Source: Schistocerca nitens
Lineage: Eukaryota; Arthropoda; Insecta; Orthoptera; Acrididae
Direction of reading: 5' to 3'
DNA: 64,000 nucleotides
Assembly: GCF_023898315.1 (NCBI RefSeq)
Contig: NC_064614.1
Span: 68,956,501 to 69,020,500, forward strand
Position 1 is the stretch's first letter. Every line of letters begins with the position of its first letter. The position numbers and the translations under genes were made by a program. This document shows positions 51,966-63,691 of this stretch, piece by piece. The notes below the pieces were generated by a model that saw only the letters and a list, made by a program, of their open reading frames with translations, was not told where the DNA came from and ran no database searches.

Positions 51966-52558
51966 TCAGGCTATTGCGTAGTTTCTAACGGTCGAGCTTC
52001 CTAGCAATATTTCATTTTGTAATGCATGTTCTCACTTGCTCCACGTCTGTTGAGTTCCTTCTATTGTTTGGTTTTCAGTGATGGTTCTCTCAGTCTTTGT
52101 GCTAATCCCCGCCAGCAAGACAGCGTGAGCAGAACTTATAGCGGTCTTTTTAACACTGTCACATTGTCAGCAGTAAGCATAAGTGGTGTTTACTGTGCGT
52201 CGCTCCACCATATGCTATCCCCTCCCCCAACCCATCCAACACAATTCCTCTGATCCTACAACGTCGATCTAGGACTACTTACTCCGGCCTCCCCTTACAG
52301 TAGCCGACACCCATATCCGATGTCCACCCGCTACCTACCATCTTCGACCTGTCCAGTAGCTAAGTATAGCCGTGGATTAAGTGCAGTATAATTAAATTAG
52401 CGTTATAAATTCTTATAGGATCACAGAGTTAATATTAAGCACAAATCAACCACAAATATTTTAAGAGTTGAAAGCCGCGTATGTAATACGAAAAGCAAAG
52501 GCTACTCCATAAACAGTGATAATCAAGATACCTTCAAGATACCAAAATTTTGTAAATG
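51966..52558. other. Unassigned sequence
   Basis: No feature was recognised. Confidence 0.35.
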
Positions 52559-52565
52559 TAACGCA

Positions 52566-52701
52566 CAAAATGGTTCAAATGGCTCTGAGCACTATGGGAC
52601 TTAACTTCTGAGGTCATCAGTACCCTAAAACTTAGAACTACTTAAACCTAACTAACCTAAGGACATGACACACATCCATGACCGAGGCAGGATTCGAACC
52701 C
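52566..52701 (-). mobile_element. SINE family A, 5' truncated
   Basis: From ggttcaaatggctctgagca to gaggcaggattcgaacc; the head upstream of the B box is lost. A weak TSD, gtaacgcac (52558-52566) against gtaatgctc (52702-52710), flanks it. Confidence 0.88.
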
Positions 52702-52805
52702 GTAATGCTCATGAAAACAATCTGAAGCAGATTTACATCGCAAACGATGCCACAGGTTCCAACAAGGTAGCGGCTACGTAACGTGGCACGCTCTCTAGTG
52801 GCTTA

Positions 52806-53540
52806 ATACATAGGTTGGATAAAAAGTAGCGGCAACACATAATTCACACCAGAATTTATTGACCGACATTCGCCGTATTGCATGCCCTCCGTATAACTGG
52901 CCTGAATCTATATCACCTTTCCTCGCAAAAAGCGTCAGTCTCGATCGATGCCTTGCAAGGACCACCCTATGGAACGAAAGACGTCGTCTCTTGGGGTGTA
53001 GTGCGTGCCACAGAGAGGTTTCTACATTTTGGAAAATGGATCGTAACCACACGGACGCATATCGGGTGAATGCTGTGGATTTTCCAGTATCTCCCAACCA
53101 CCACCCCCTTCCCTCACCTCTCGCCCCCCCCTCCCCCCCCCCCCCGCCACTCCCCGTCCATACGCCCGATCTCTTGCACTGGGGTTGGCTATGTGGTATT
53201 GTGCATTGTCATGAATGATGATGCGATCCAGTCCATCGGCGATCAACTTGTAACAGGGAGGCAAGGAGCTGTCATTTTGCCCATGGGGGACATTCCGAAC
53301 GGGGCTGATAGTGAATCACTTACCTGCCACCTCGAAACACTTTCACTTATCTCTCCACCGTACGATACGCAATGGTGCATCACTACACCTCTCACGCAGT
53401 CACTGAAAACAGAGTTATGCTCTCAGACTATGTGCCATTTCATTCTTGATACCGGTATGTCGTTTGCGTCTCATAAACATTTTGTAACGGCACTTGAACT
53501 GCCCTCCCGCCCTGTAGACAGTACACTCGGCAACTGACGC
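52806..53540 (-). mobile_element. Mariner element, degenerate
   Basis: The left border taggttggataaaaagtagc looks like a mariner TIR. On the minus strand the text IIIHDNAQYHIANPSA followed by GWEILENPQHSPDMRPCGYD matches the second and third catalytic segments of mariner transposases (HDNA, then SPD..P.DY), with the third Asp still present as D in GYD. A C-rich insertion (about thirteen C at 53141-53153) lies between them. The frame upstream is lost. Confidence 0.7.
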
Positions 53541-55796
53541 AAACACGTGCATTGCTGCTTACCACACTACTCCAACTGATCTTTTCTTACCAGCAACAGA
53601 GGGAGCGCATGGCACTGGATGCCCGTCCATCGTATTACGGCAGTGTCGCCACTACTTTTTATCCAGCCATAGTACAAGGCGAATGGCGGATTTCGAAGGA
53701 ATTCGGCAGAAGTAGATTGGTAAGCAGAGAATACAAGGAAACACCTTTAGAGCCTGTCAGCGATATTCAAACTATAACAAGTACTAGGTTTACATCTACG
53801 ATCACTAAATGGGATCTATTTTATAATTTACGAATGGGTAACATCTACAAATTTAGACTACGACGAAGTGTAAAAATAATGCACAACACTTTAAATAGGT
53901 TCCTGTCAATTAGGTATCAGCAACTAGGACAGCTGATAGTTTTTAAAATATTGAGGATCCGATATATCGACATTTAAAAATATTTTTACAGGACGTCGAT
54001 ATCGGAAAATATTTTGAGATATCGAAAAATACATCGACGTACCGGCCTATAAAAATATAGTCTGCACGTCGTAAATATACTGTCGTGTTTAGAGTTGTTA
54101 TACTTCAGTAGTTGTTTATTATTAGACGTTCTGCACACCAACAAGCTAGGAGTCTGCTTATCCCCCTTAGAGCAAGAACTGAAAGAAAAACGGAACACGT
54201 TCATGCTTAGAGATAGTCACTTTGCTAACAATGGTAACTGCATGTAAGTGGCACAATGAAACGTGTCCATTGGGTCCGTTGTTTCGTTTCGTCAGATACC
54301 GGATTTGTCGGAAACACTTTATGTCGACTACCCTGTTTTTTCATATTTGCCGACGCCACTGACCTAGCAGCTGTAGTGTCAAAATTGCGTGGTGAAGATA
54401 AGGGCTGCAGTTTCTGTCGGTACCGATAAGCGCCGATCACATCTCCCCTCATACGCCTCCACTCACCGCAAAGACCAATCTTGACATTCAGATTTTTATT
54501 CGTCATTTTCCACAACTGTGTTTGCATTGTTTGAAGAATGCCGATGTGAAGAAATAGCACCAAAATTATTTTTTAACGCAACTAGTGTGCTGTTTCACCA
54601 TATCGGAAATCTTGGTATTTCATCACACTGTCACTCACTCAACTGTGACAAGCTGCCACGCCTTGGGTAAGCTATGAGACTATATAGCCGGATAGAGGAA
54701 CCACCCACGGGGGGAATTCTCAGGACATGTCAGACGGATTGCACGTCAATGCCACTCCCTTTCGGCGCCCCAAATGGACGCCCGGCGCCCTACAGGCAAC
54801 ACAGATAAGATCTCCCATGGCGTAATGCCTCCAGTAGCAACTGTTTCTACGACTGGAATGTGGAGAAAGACATAATGCTGTTTTTACCAAGGTCTGAGAA
54901 GCGCAATCTTATGAACAGAATATTGAACGTGTTTATTCGGAACGCAACGGACGCAGCAGATAACATCTATAAAACTGAGTGAGAGCCCACTGTCTGAAAC
55001 CAGTTCGTTAGCATGTGGCGCCGCACACAATACAAGAACTGACAGGACTGACTAATGTAAATAAACTGGAACATGGAGAGAGGAACTCGTCTTTGGTCCC
55101 ACTTCATTGCCCACAGAAAGAGAGAGAGAATGAAATGTTAGTAAGTGCGTTACTAGTTAAATACCTGAAGAAAACTTCAGGGATAGGGACCAGCACCTTT
55201 TAAGGAATCTTATCGCAGGTCAGCACTCGGAATATCCGCATCTCAGCCAATCCAAACAGAGTATAGAAGGTAAAATACAGAAATATTTCTCCTTATAAGC
55301 GTAAGTCTGTACACGTTCATTCCAATTTCGGCATTCTGCTCTTTGACTTCTCCATCACAAGGAACCTTCACATACTTCTCCTCCACTGGCCTACTACTAC
55401 ACAGTTAGGGTCCATCTACGAGCAGAAGAGCTGATGGCAAGAATTCGAGATCAACCAAACGTCGCCGCAGGCGATGGTCGTTGATACATTGTCAGTCCTT
55501 GTCTGCAGCCGGTTCAGCTTCTGTCTACAATCTGATCTGGTGAGACTGGCCAATTACAGTGAGAAGATCTTTAAGGACTGTAAAATCATTTCTGTACATA
55601 CATCAGAAAAACCTTTGCATCAGGTCGGTTCAGAGAGTTCCCGAAGTTGTACAGAGAATTGAAATAGAGTTCCACATAAACATTATTTCCGCCCTTTGTA
55701 TTGCTCATGAAAACCACACATTGCGTGTTGTACCACCATACAGAGAGACTTTCAGAGGTGGTGGTCCAGATTGCTGCACACACCGGTACCTCTAAT
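53541..55796. other. Unassigned sequence
   Basis: No gene was recognised. Around 53950-54050 the phrases gatatatcgac, gtcgatatcgg and gatatcgaaaaatacatcga form imperfect inverted repeats, which may be ends of a small DNA transposon. ORFs at 53552-53977 and 54225-54563 have no motif I know. Confidence 0.3.
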
Positions 55797-56697
55797 ACCC
55801 AGTAGCACCTTCTCTTGCACTGATTCATGCCTTATACGTCGTGGCACACTATCCACGAGTTCATCGAGGCTCTGTTGGTCCAGATTGTCCCACTCCTCAA
55901 ATGCGATTCATCTTAGATCCTCAGAGCGATTGGTGGGTCACGTCGACCATAAACAGCCCTTTTCAATCCATCCCAGGCATGTTCGATAGGGTTCATGTCT
56001 GACGACGTCGTTATTCTGAAGGAAGCCATTCACAAGCTATGCGCGATGGGGCACGAGTTGTCCATGAAGACGAGGACGAATGCCTCACCAATATGCTGCC
56101 GATATGGTTGTACTCTCGGTCGGAGGATGGCATTCACGTCAGTCGTTATGGCACCTTCCATCACCACCAGTGGCGTACGTCGGTCGCACATAATGCCACC
56201 CCAAAACAGCAGGGAGCCTCAATCTTGCTGCACTCGCTGGACTGTGTACCTAAAGCGTTCAGATTGACCGGGTTGCCCACAAACACGTCTCTGGCGATTG
56301 TCTGGTTGAAGGCATGTGCGACATTCATTGGTGAAGATAACATGATGCCAATCCATCTGTACGCCCTGAATGGTGTTTTGGTTGCATAGGGGGACCTCGC
56401 CAAGGACGTCGGGAGTAAAGTTGCGTATCATGCAGCCTATTGCGCACAGTTTGAGTCGTAACACGTCCTGTGGCTGCACGGAAAGCATTATTCAACATGT
56501 TGGCGTTTCTGTCAGTGTTACTCGGAGCCATAATCCACAGGTAGTGATCATCCACTGCAGTAGTAGCCCTTGGGCGTCCGAACGACATTGCTTTGGTTAA
56601 CTCCGAGACGCCTGGACACTTCCCTTGTTGAGAGCCCTTCCTGGCACAAATTAACAATGCGGACGCGATCGAACCGCGGTATTGACCGTCTAGGCAT
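55797..56697 (-). mobile_element. Tc1-like element, degenerate transposase
   Basis: The frame starts at ATG 56695-56697 (MPRRSIPRFDRVRIVNLCQ, GLSTREVSRRLGV), a helix-turn-helix like that of Tc1 transposases. ATGRVTTQTVRNRLHDTQLY follows in a different frame. Further down FVLVFMDNSCPIAH and NPIEHAWDGLKRAVYGRRD are the D and E catalytic segments (minus strand, near 56050 and 55975). At least two frameshifts are present. TIRs were not identified. Confidence 0.75.
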
Positions 56698-56749
56698 GGT
56701 TGAACTACAGACAACACGAGCCGTGTACGTCATTCCTGGTGGAATGACT

Positions 56750-57695
56750 GGAACTGATCGGCAGTTGAACCCGCTCCGTCTAATAGGCGCTACTCCTGCA
56801 TGGCTGTTTACATCTTTGTGCGCTCTTATTTACGTCTCTTAACAGTCAAGGGGACTGTGTCTGCGATACAATATCCACAGTCAACGTCTATCTTCAGGTT
56901 TTCTGGTAACTGGTGTGGGTGTGATACAAAGCTTTTTTTGATGTGTGTAGAATATCGGTGAGCAATTTGATTCCAACTCCGTCCTCAGTTGCAACATATT
57001 CGCGTTTCTGCTACTGCCTGTCTTTTATACTAAGTCTGGGTGCACTTAGGTATTAACCTCAAAATTAATCAGTGCGGCGACACTGGCATGTCTGCACTTG
57101 TGCACAATCTGTAGAGGAGAACCCATTGATTTCAGGGCTTATGATTATTATTATTATTTAGTTGTTCCGTTATCCTCTGCTCGTTCCTTTCGTTTACACC
57201 TATAGTAGAGAAACACACTGTGTATATCAAGAATCGTCTCCTACTTACCAGAGTTGCCGTTTAATACGTATAAAAGAATGAAATTTTTCTCCGTGCTATT
57301 TTGTCGAAGACTGACATGTTACGGCCATGACTAAGTGCTAAATGTAGGTTGATTCTTTCAAAGAGGCAGATAGCAACCATTAACCGTTGATAATGCTAGT
57401 TATTCCCGTAAATAGCGCCGTATCCGGTTTCGAACCGAAAGTTTTACCTTCAGACGTCTGTTCAAAAGATGCACATTTTGTTTTTTTTTTCCTTTGTGGC
57501 GGAAACGTCGGTGGTTATGATGTCCTACACTAAAACATGAAGTTACAAACGGCCTCTTTAGACGCAATTATCCTGCACAATTACCATACAAAATGAAAAC
57601 AGATTTTTAAGACTGAGTAACTGAAGCTTTATTTCACTGTCTCAGTGATCTTACAATTTATACAGTGATTTGATAGTGGCAAATTTACAAAGAAT
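56750..57695. other. Unassigned sequence
   Basis: No gene was recognised. Near 57415-57455 ccgtatccggtttcgaaccg and gttttaccttcagacg, in reverse, look like a Penelope-like 3' UTR; too short to call. Confidence 0.3.
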
Positions 57696-57706
57696 AATCC
57701 TTGCAT

Positions 57707-59036
57707 AATTCCAATACCAAAGAAAGCAGGTGTTGACAGATGTGAAAATTACCGAACTATCAGTTTAATAAGTCACAGCTGCAAAAACTAACGCGAATTC
57801 TTTACAGACGAATGGAAAAACTGGTAGAAGCGGACCTCGGGGAAGATCAGTTTGGATTCCGTAGAAATGTTGGAACACGTGAGGCAATACTAACCTTACG
57901 ACTTATCTTAGAAGAAAGATTAAGAAAAGGCAGACCTACGTTTCTAGCATTTGTAGACTTAGAGAAAGCTTTTGATAACGTTAACTGGAATACTCTCTTT
58001 CAAATTCTGAAGGTGGCAGGGGTAAAATACAGGGAGCGAAAGGCTATTTACAATTTGTACAGAAACCAGATGGCAGTTATAAGAGTCGAGGGGCATGAAA
58101 GGGAAGCAGTGGTTGGGAAGGGAGTGAGACAGGGTTGTAGCCTCTCCCCGATGTTATTCAATCTGTATATTGAGCAAGCAGTAAAGGAAACAAAAGAAAA
58201 ATTCGAAGTAGGTATTAAAATTCATGGAGAAGAAGTAAAAACTTTGAGGTTCGCCGATGACATTGTAATTCTGTCAGAGACAGCAAAGGACTTGGAAGAG
58301 CAGTTGAACGGAATGGACAGTGTCTTGAAAGGAGGATATAAGATGAACATCAACAAAAGCAAAACGAGGATAATGGAATGTAGTCAAATTAAATCGAGTG
58401 ATGCTGAGGGGATTAGATTAGGAAATGAGACACTTAAAGTAGTAAAGGAGTTTTGCTATTTAGGGAGTAAAATAACTGATGATGGTCGAAGTAGAGGAGA
58501 TATAAAATGTAGACTGGCAATGGCAAGGAAATCGTTTCTGAAGAAGAGAAATTTGTTAACATCGAGTATAGATTTAAGTGTCAGGAAGTCGTTTCTGAAA
58601 GTATTTGTATGGAGTGTAGCAATGTATGGAAGTGAAACATGGACGATAACCAGTTTGGACAAGAAGAGAATAGAATCTTTCGAAATGTGGTGCTACAGAA
58701 GAATGCTGAAGATAAGATGGGTAGATCACGTAACTAATGAGGAGGTATTGAATAGGCTTGGGGAGAAGAGAAGTTTGTGGCACAACTTGACTAGAAGAAG
58801 GGATCGGTTGGTAGGACATGTTTTGAGGCATCAAGGGATCACAAATTTAGCATTGGAGGGCAGCGTGGAGGGTAAAAATCGTAGAGGGAGACCAAGAGAT
58901 GAATACACTAAGCAGATTCAGAAGGATGTAGGTTGCAGTAGGTACTGGGAGATGAAGAAGCTTGCACAGGATAGAGTAGCATGGAGAGCTGCATCAAACC
59001 AGTCTCAGGACTGAAGACCACAACAACAACAACAAC
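57707..59036 (+). mobile_element. RTE-like LINE, 5' truncated, 11-bp TSD
   Basis: The best copy of this family here. Target duplications aatccttgcat lie at 57696-57706 and 59037-59047, perfect. The 3' end is gaccacaacaacaacaacaa. The 5' end starts inside the reverse transcriptase at aattccaataccaaagaaag. A perfect TSD and a long frame point to a young insertion. Confidence 0.94.
57812..59014 (+). pseudogene. LINE reverse transcriptase, 400 open codons, N-terminus missing
   Basis: From ATG 57812 the frame is open to TGA 59012-59014. Visible blocks are DQFGFRR (12-18), FLAFVDLEKAFDNVNW (44-59, motif A with D49), GVRQGCSLSPMLFNLY (104-119, motif B) and LRFADDIVILSE (145-156, motif C with D149 and D150). 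The C-terminal region follows: CYLGSKITDD, MYGSETW, FEMWCYRRMLKIRW and GRPRDEYTKQI. Upstream the same family text (IIPIPKKAGVDRCENYRTIS) is in another frame because two bases are missing in gctgcaaaaactaac near 57783. The endonuclease and the start of RT are lost, so the copy is not autonomous. Confidence 0.92.
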
Positions 59037-59211
59037 AATCCTTGCATTATATGCCTTTAATATTCAATGAGCATAAATTATAAAAAAAGTCAACAGATGT
59101 AGCAATGAAATATTAACTAAATGATATTATGTAAGTATTCTGGTATAGCCAGGATACAAAATAAGTGGTTAGAAATTAATATATACTATGACAGTAGAAA
59201 TTATACTAACA

Positions 59212-59555
59212 TACTCTGACGGTAAAAAATCGTAACACCAAGACGGGATTGCGGGACATAAACATCAGCTTATTGGCGTGTTTCTACATCTGAAAGATGA
59301 AGTCCATTGAGCTTCAAGTCGATCGCATAAGAGTGGCACTATCAATGCTACTACGATTATTCGAAACAGGTTTGCTTTATGTAAATGTTGTAACTGTCGA
59401 GAGCGTAATAACTTTTGAGACTGGTAGTGGTGAGTAGATTTTGCTCAAGAAACCTCTTAAGGCGACAAAGACGCTAATATCAACACCTCACTGAGTGTGA
59501 ACGAAGCCATATACCTGGGCTACGAGAAGCTGGACCTTCCTTCTGTGATATACCC
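59212..59555 (+). mobile_element. Tc1-like element, left part (host of the stack)
   Basis: The end tactctgacggtaaaaaatc with caccaagacggga resembles the TIR of the element at 49377. The text ctcactgagtgtgaacgaag and ctacgagaagctggaccttc aligns with its N-terminal coding part. It breaks off where the next element begins at 59556. Confidence 0.75.
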
Positions 59556-60777
59556 TACCGGCCATTAAAATTGCTACACCAAGAAGAAATGAAGATGATA
59601 AACGGGTATTAATTGGACAAGTATATTATACTAGAATTGACATGTTATTACATGTTAACACAATTTCGGTGCATATATCCTGAGAAATCAGCATCCTGAA
59701 CAACAACCTCAGGCCGTGATAACGACCTTTATACGCCTGGTGATTGAGACAAGCAGAGCTTGGATGGCGTGTACAGGTACAGCTGCCCATGCAGCTACAA
59801 CACAATACCACAATACATCAACAGCAGTGACTGGCGTAATGTGACGAGCCAGTTGCTCGGCCGCCATTGACCGGACGTTTTCAATAGGTGAGAGATCTGG
59901 AGAATGTGCTGGCCATGGCAGCAGTCGAAAATTTTCTGTATTCAGGAAGGCCCATACAGGACCTGCAACATGTGGTCGTGCATTATACTGCTGAAAAGTA
60001 GGGTTTCGTAGGGATCGAATGAAGGGCAGAGCCACGGGTCGTAACACATCTGAAATGTAACGTCCACTGTTGAAAGTGCCGTCAATGCGAACAAGAGGTG
60101 ACCGAGACGTGTAAGCAATGGCACCCCATACCATCACGCCGGGTGATACACTAGTATGGCGATGACGAATACACGCTTCCAATTTGCATTCACCGCGATG
60201 TCACGAGACACGGATGCGACCATCATGATGCTGTAAACAGAACCTGGATTCACCCGAAAAAAATGACGTTTTGCCATTCGTGCACCAGGTTCGCCGTTGA
60301 GTACACCATCGCAGGCGCTTCTGTCTGTGATGCAGCGTCAAGGGTAACAGCTGCCATGGTCTCCGATCTGATAGTCCATGCTGCTGCAAACGTCGTCGAA
60401 CTGTTCGTGCAGATGGTTGTTGTCTTGCAAACGTCCCCATCTGTTGACTCAGGGATCGAGACGTGGCTGCACGATCCGTTACAGCCACTCGGATAAGATG
60501 CCTATCATCTCGACTGCTAGTGATACAAGGCCATTGGGATCCAGCACGGCGTTCCGTATTACCCTCCTGAACCCACCGATTCCATATTCTGCAAACAGCC
60601 ATCGGATCTCGACCAACGCGAGCAGCAATGTCGTGATAAGATAAACCGCAATCGTTTTAGGCTACAATCCAACCTTTGTCAAAGTCGGAAACGTGATGGT
60701 AAATATTTCTCCTCCCTACACGAGGTATCACAGCAACGTTTCACCAGGCAACGCCGGTCAACTACTCTTTGTGTATG
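59556..60777 (-). mobile_element. Tc1-like element, second family, one end missing
   Basis: The left TIR is taccggccattaaaattgct. The transposase lies on the minus strand. The right end is missing: sequence of the family stops near 60775 and another Tc1-like coding region starts without a TIR. The frame is preserved in length. Confidence 0.85.
59709..60728 (-). pseudogene. Tc1-like transposase, two catalytic residues changed
   Basis: A full-length frame of 340 codons can be followed without frameshift. The expected start codon at 60726-60728 is ATA. Stops are TAA at 60657-60659 and TGA at 60201-60203. Reading past them the protein shows an N-terminal helix-turn-helix (WNRWVQEGNTERRAGSQWP region) and then FFSGESRFCLQHHDGRIRV, in which the first catalytic Asp of SDESRF is Gly. 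FQQYNARPH has Tyr in place of the second catalytic Asp. SPDLSPIENV keeps the Glu. The enzyme would be dead even without the stops. Confidence 0.88.
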
Positions 60778-61529
60778 AGAAAGCGGCTGCTTATAAACCA
60801 CACATCACTCCGGTAAACGCCAAACGACGCCTCGCTTGGTGTAAGGAGCGTAAACATTGGACAATTGAACACTGGAAAAACGTTGTGTGTAGTGACGAAT
60901 CACGGTACACAATGTGGAGATCCGTGGCCGGGTATGGGTATAGCGAATGCCCGGTGAACGTCATCTACCAGCGTGTGTACTGCCAACAGTGAAATTCGGA
61001 AGCGGTGGTGTTATGGCGTGGTCGTGTTTTCCATGGAGGGCGCTTTCCCCCCTTGTTGTTTTGCGTGGTACTATCACATCACAGGCCTACATTGATGTTT
61101 TGAGCACCTTCTTGCTTCCCACTGTTGAAGAGCAATTCGGGGATGGCGATTGAAATCTTTCAACACAATCGAGCACCTGTTCGTAATGCACGGCCTGTGG
61201 CGGAGTGCTTAAACGACAATAACATCCCTGTAATGGACTGGCCAGCACAGAGTCATGACCTGAATCCTATAGAACACCTTTCGGATGCTTTGGAACGCCG
61301 ACGTGATGCCAAGACTCTCCCCAGTGCAGCACTCCGTGAAGAATGGGCTGCCATTCCCCAAGAAACCTTCCAGCACCTGAATGAACGTATGCCTGCGAGA
61401 GTGGAAGCTGTCATCAAGGTTAAGGATCGGCCAACACCGTATTGAATTCCAGCATTACTGATGGATGTCGCCACGAAGTTGTAAGTCATTTTCAGCCAGG
61501 TGTCCGGATAGTTTTGATCACTTAGTGTA
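60778..61529 (+). mobile_element. Tc1-like element, third family, right part only
   Basis: The coding text runs on the plus strand: HITPVNAKRRLAWCKERKHW, NVVCSDESRYTMWRS, then in a shifted frame VKFGSGGVMAWSCF and LPTVEEQFGDGD, then FQHNRAPVRNARPV and WPAQSHDLNPIEHLSD. The second catalytic Asp of a QDNAP-type motif is missing (QHNRAP). The right TIR tgtccggatagttttgatca, then cttagtgta, ends at TA 61528-61529. The left TIR and N-terminal half are absent. Confidence 0.82.
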
Positions 61530-61890
61530 CGCTGTAGTTATGTCCTGGGCTGCGATTTCGTATGACAGTAGGAGTACTCTCGTGGTTATCACACTCATCC
61601 AGACTGCAAAATTGTACGTCAGTCTAATAATTCGACCTGATGTCCCGCCATTAATGAGCAACACCCTTAGGTGTGTATTCCAACAGCATAGCGCTCGCCC
61701 ACATATCGCTGTTGCAACTTCCCTACTCCACAGAGTGGCGACATGTTGCCTTGACCTGCTCGGGCAACAGATCTGTCTCCAGTCGAGGAAATATGGTTCG
61801 TCGTCAGACCACTCCATGCGCGTTAACCGTCCCTGCATCGACCGACCAAGTGCTACAGGCATATAACTCCGTCCCACAAAATTTGTTGTT
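61530..61890 (+). mobile_element. Tc1-like element, right part of the host
   Basis: The text VMSWAAISYDSRSTLVVI, then VFQQHSARPHIAVATSLLHR and CCLDLLGQQICLQSRKYG, resembles the middle and C-terminal part of the Tc1-like relic at 49377-50630. It probably is the other half of the element starting at 59212; the part in between is missing. The right TIR was not found. The second catalytic Asp reads His (QQHSARPH). Confidence 0.62.
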
Positions 61891-62394
61891 CAACTAGTTC
61901 GAGTATAATTTTATCTACGCGATTCAACATTGAACTAAAGTTTACTATCTTTTGCTGGTTTCATCGTAAGATATAGCGCTCACATGTTTGATAAGTCATC
62001 GCAAAAATTTGAGTAAACGTGAGACAACAAAGCCTCACATCAGACACGTACCCAAAAGACAGAAGAAAGCAGCTGAATATATATCTAACCTCTTTTTTTT
62101 TAGGGCATGTCCTACAAAACAAGTAATCCATTTCAAAACGCAAACATAAATATAAGCTTCCAGACAAAACACCAACTTCAGCAGCTAGCCATTCTCAACT
62201 AAAGGAATAACGACACCTCGCACAAAAGATCGGGTATATACAAACTCATTTGCCAAAGTTGCATCCTCTGCTATGTAGGAAAAATTGGGGGATGGTTCGA
62301 GATTCGGTTTAAAGAACATTTTGATGCCATATGTTCGAACAACCCAACAAGTCTGCATTTGAAATCGAAGAAAGATTGAAGTAATGACAAGTAG
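61891..62394. other. Unassigned sequence
   Basis: No feature was recognised. Confidence 0.35.
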
Positions 62395-63015
62395 CAGAAA
62401 TGAGAACAGCGAGACACTTAACATCAGGATTGATGGTCATGAAGTGGAAGTTAAGAATTCTGCTACCTGGACAGTAAAATAACCAATGACGGACGGAGCA
62501 AGGAGGACATCAAACGGCAGACGCACTGTCAAAAATGTCATTCCTCACCAAGAAAAGTGTACTAGTATCAAACATAAGCCTTAATCTGAGGGCAAAAGGT
62601 CTGAGAATATGCGTTTGGAGCACAGAATTGTATGGTAGTAAACATGAACTGTGGGGAAACCGGAACAGAAGAGAATCGATGCATTTGAGATGTGGTGCTA
62701 CAGACTAATGTTGAAAATTAAGTGGATTGATAACGCAAGGAATGAAGACGTTCTGCGCAGAATCGAAAGGAATATTTGGGAAACACTGACAAGGAGAAGG
62801 GACAGGATGATAGGACGTTTGTTAAGACAGCAGGGACTGACTTCCATGGCACTAGACGGAGCTGTAGAGGCCAAAAAGTGTAGAGGAAGACAGATATGGG
62901 AATACATCCAGCTGATAATTGAGGACATAGGTTGCAAGTGCTACTCTGAGTTGAAGAAGTTGGCGTAGGAGAAAAATTCATGGTGGGCCAATTCAGACCA
63001 GTCAGAAGACTGATG
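62395..63015 (+). mobile_element. RTE-like LINE C-terminal fragment, degenerate
   Basis: The text agcagaaatgagaacagcga and acttaacatcaggattgatg matches, in opposite orientation, the LINE at 9451-11030 around 10050-10106. KPEQKRIDAFEMWCYRLMLKIKW, ETLTRRRDRMIGRLLRQQGL and KKCRGRQIWEYIQLI are readable. It starts exactly in the stretch where the minus-strand copy has its deletion junction. Ends near gtcagaagactgatggctca. Confidence 0.82.
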
Positions 63016-63468
63016 GCTCAAAACAAAAATGCTCAGATAATATGACAGTAATTTTCATATCCTCATCGCAGTCGCTTTGCATGGATGTCTTTTAAACGTG
63101 ATTGGCCAGCACTCATCAAGGGACTTCTACTTATGTACTGAATTGCTAAATGATACAGTAAACTGACCTTCAACTTAGATTAACGATAACGATATAAAGA
63201 ACATCAACTAAATTCAAAGTCATATCGTCCATTTGATATATAGCATAAATCCCTAAAATTAAATAACATGATCGACAAGTATTTAGACGTGTTTTATTAA
63301 GGTATAAACCATTAGCTGTCCAAAAGATCAATCTGTGTTGTGTCATTCTCACGGCAGTGAGCAATGCGCCGTCAGATACTGTCAGACATTTCTCATAGCG
63401 TTACTGGTGTACCTTGACTGAAAATTGGTCTCACAGCATCTTTTACGTTGTAGTGATATCGATAGTGT
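63016..63468. other. Unassigned sequence
   Basis: No feature was recognised. Confidence 0.35.
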
Positions 63469-63480
63469 TTTCTGAGACGA

Positions 63481-63679
63481 GCCGGCCGCGGTGGCCGTGC
63501 GGTTCTGGCGCTGCAGTCCGGAACCGCGGGACTGCTACGGTCGCAGGTTCGAATCCTGCCTCGGGCATGGGTTTGTGTGATGTCCTTAGGTTAGTTAGGT
63601 TTAAGTAGTTCTAAGTTCTAGGGGACTTATGACCTAAGATGTTGAGTCCCATAGTGCTCAGAGCCATTTGAACCATTTT
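63481..63679 (+). mobile_element. SINE family A, full length, perfect 12-bp TSD
   Basis: It starts gccggccgcggtggccgtgc, then the head, B-box region gcaggttcgaatcctgcctc, core and gccatttgaaccatttt. tttctgagacga lies at 63469-63480 and 63680-63691 without mismatch, so the insertion is comparatively young. Confidence 0.95.
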
Positions 63680-63691
63680 TTTCTGAGACGA

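Noticed and set aside
54225..54563. 112-codon minus-strand ORF as a hAT-like transposase remnant
   Set aside because: No diagnostic motif could be seen; only nearby gatatcga inverted repeats suggest a small DNA element.
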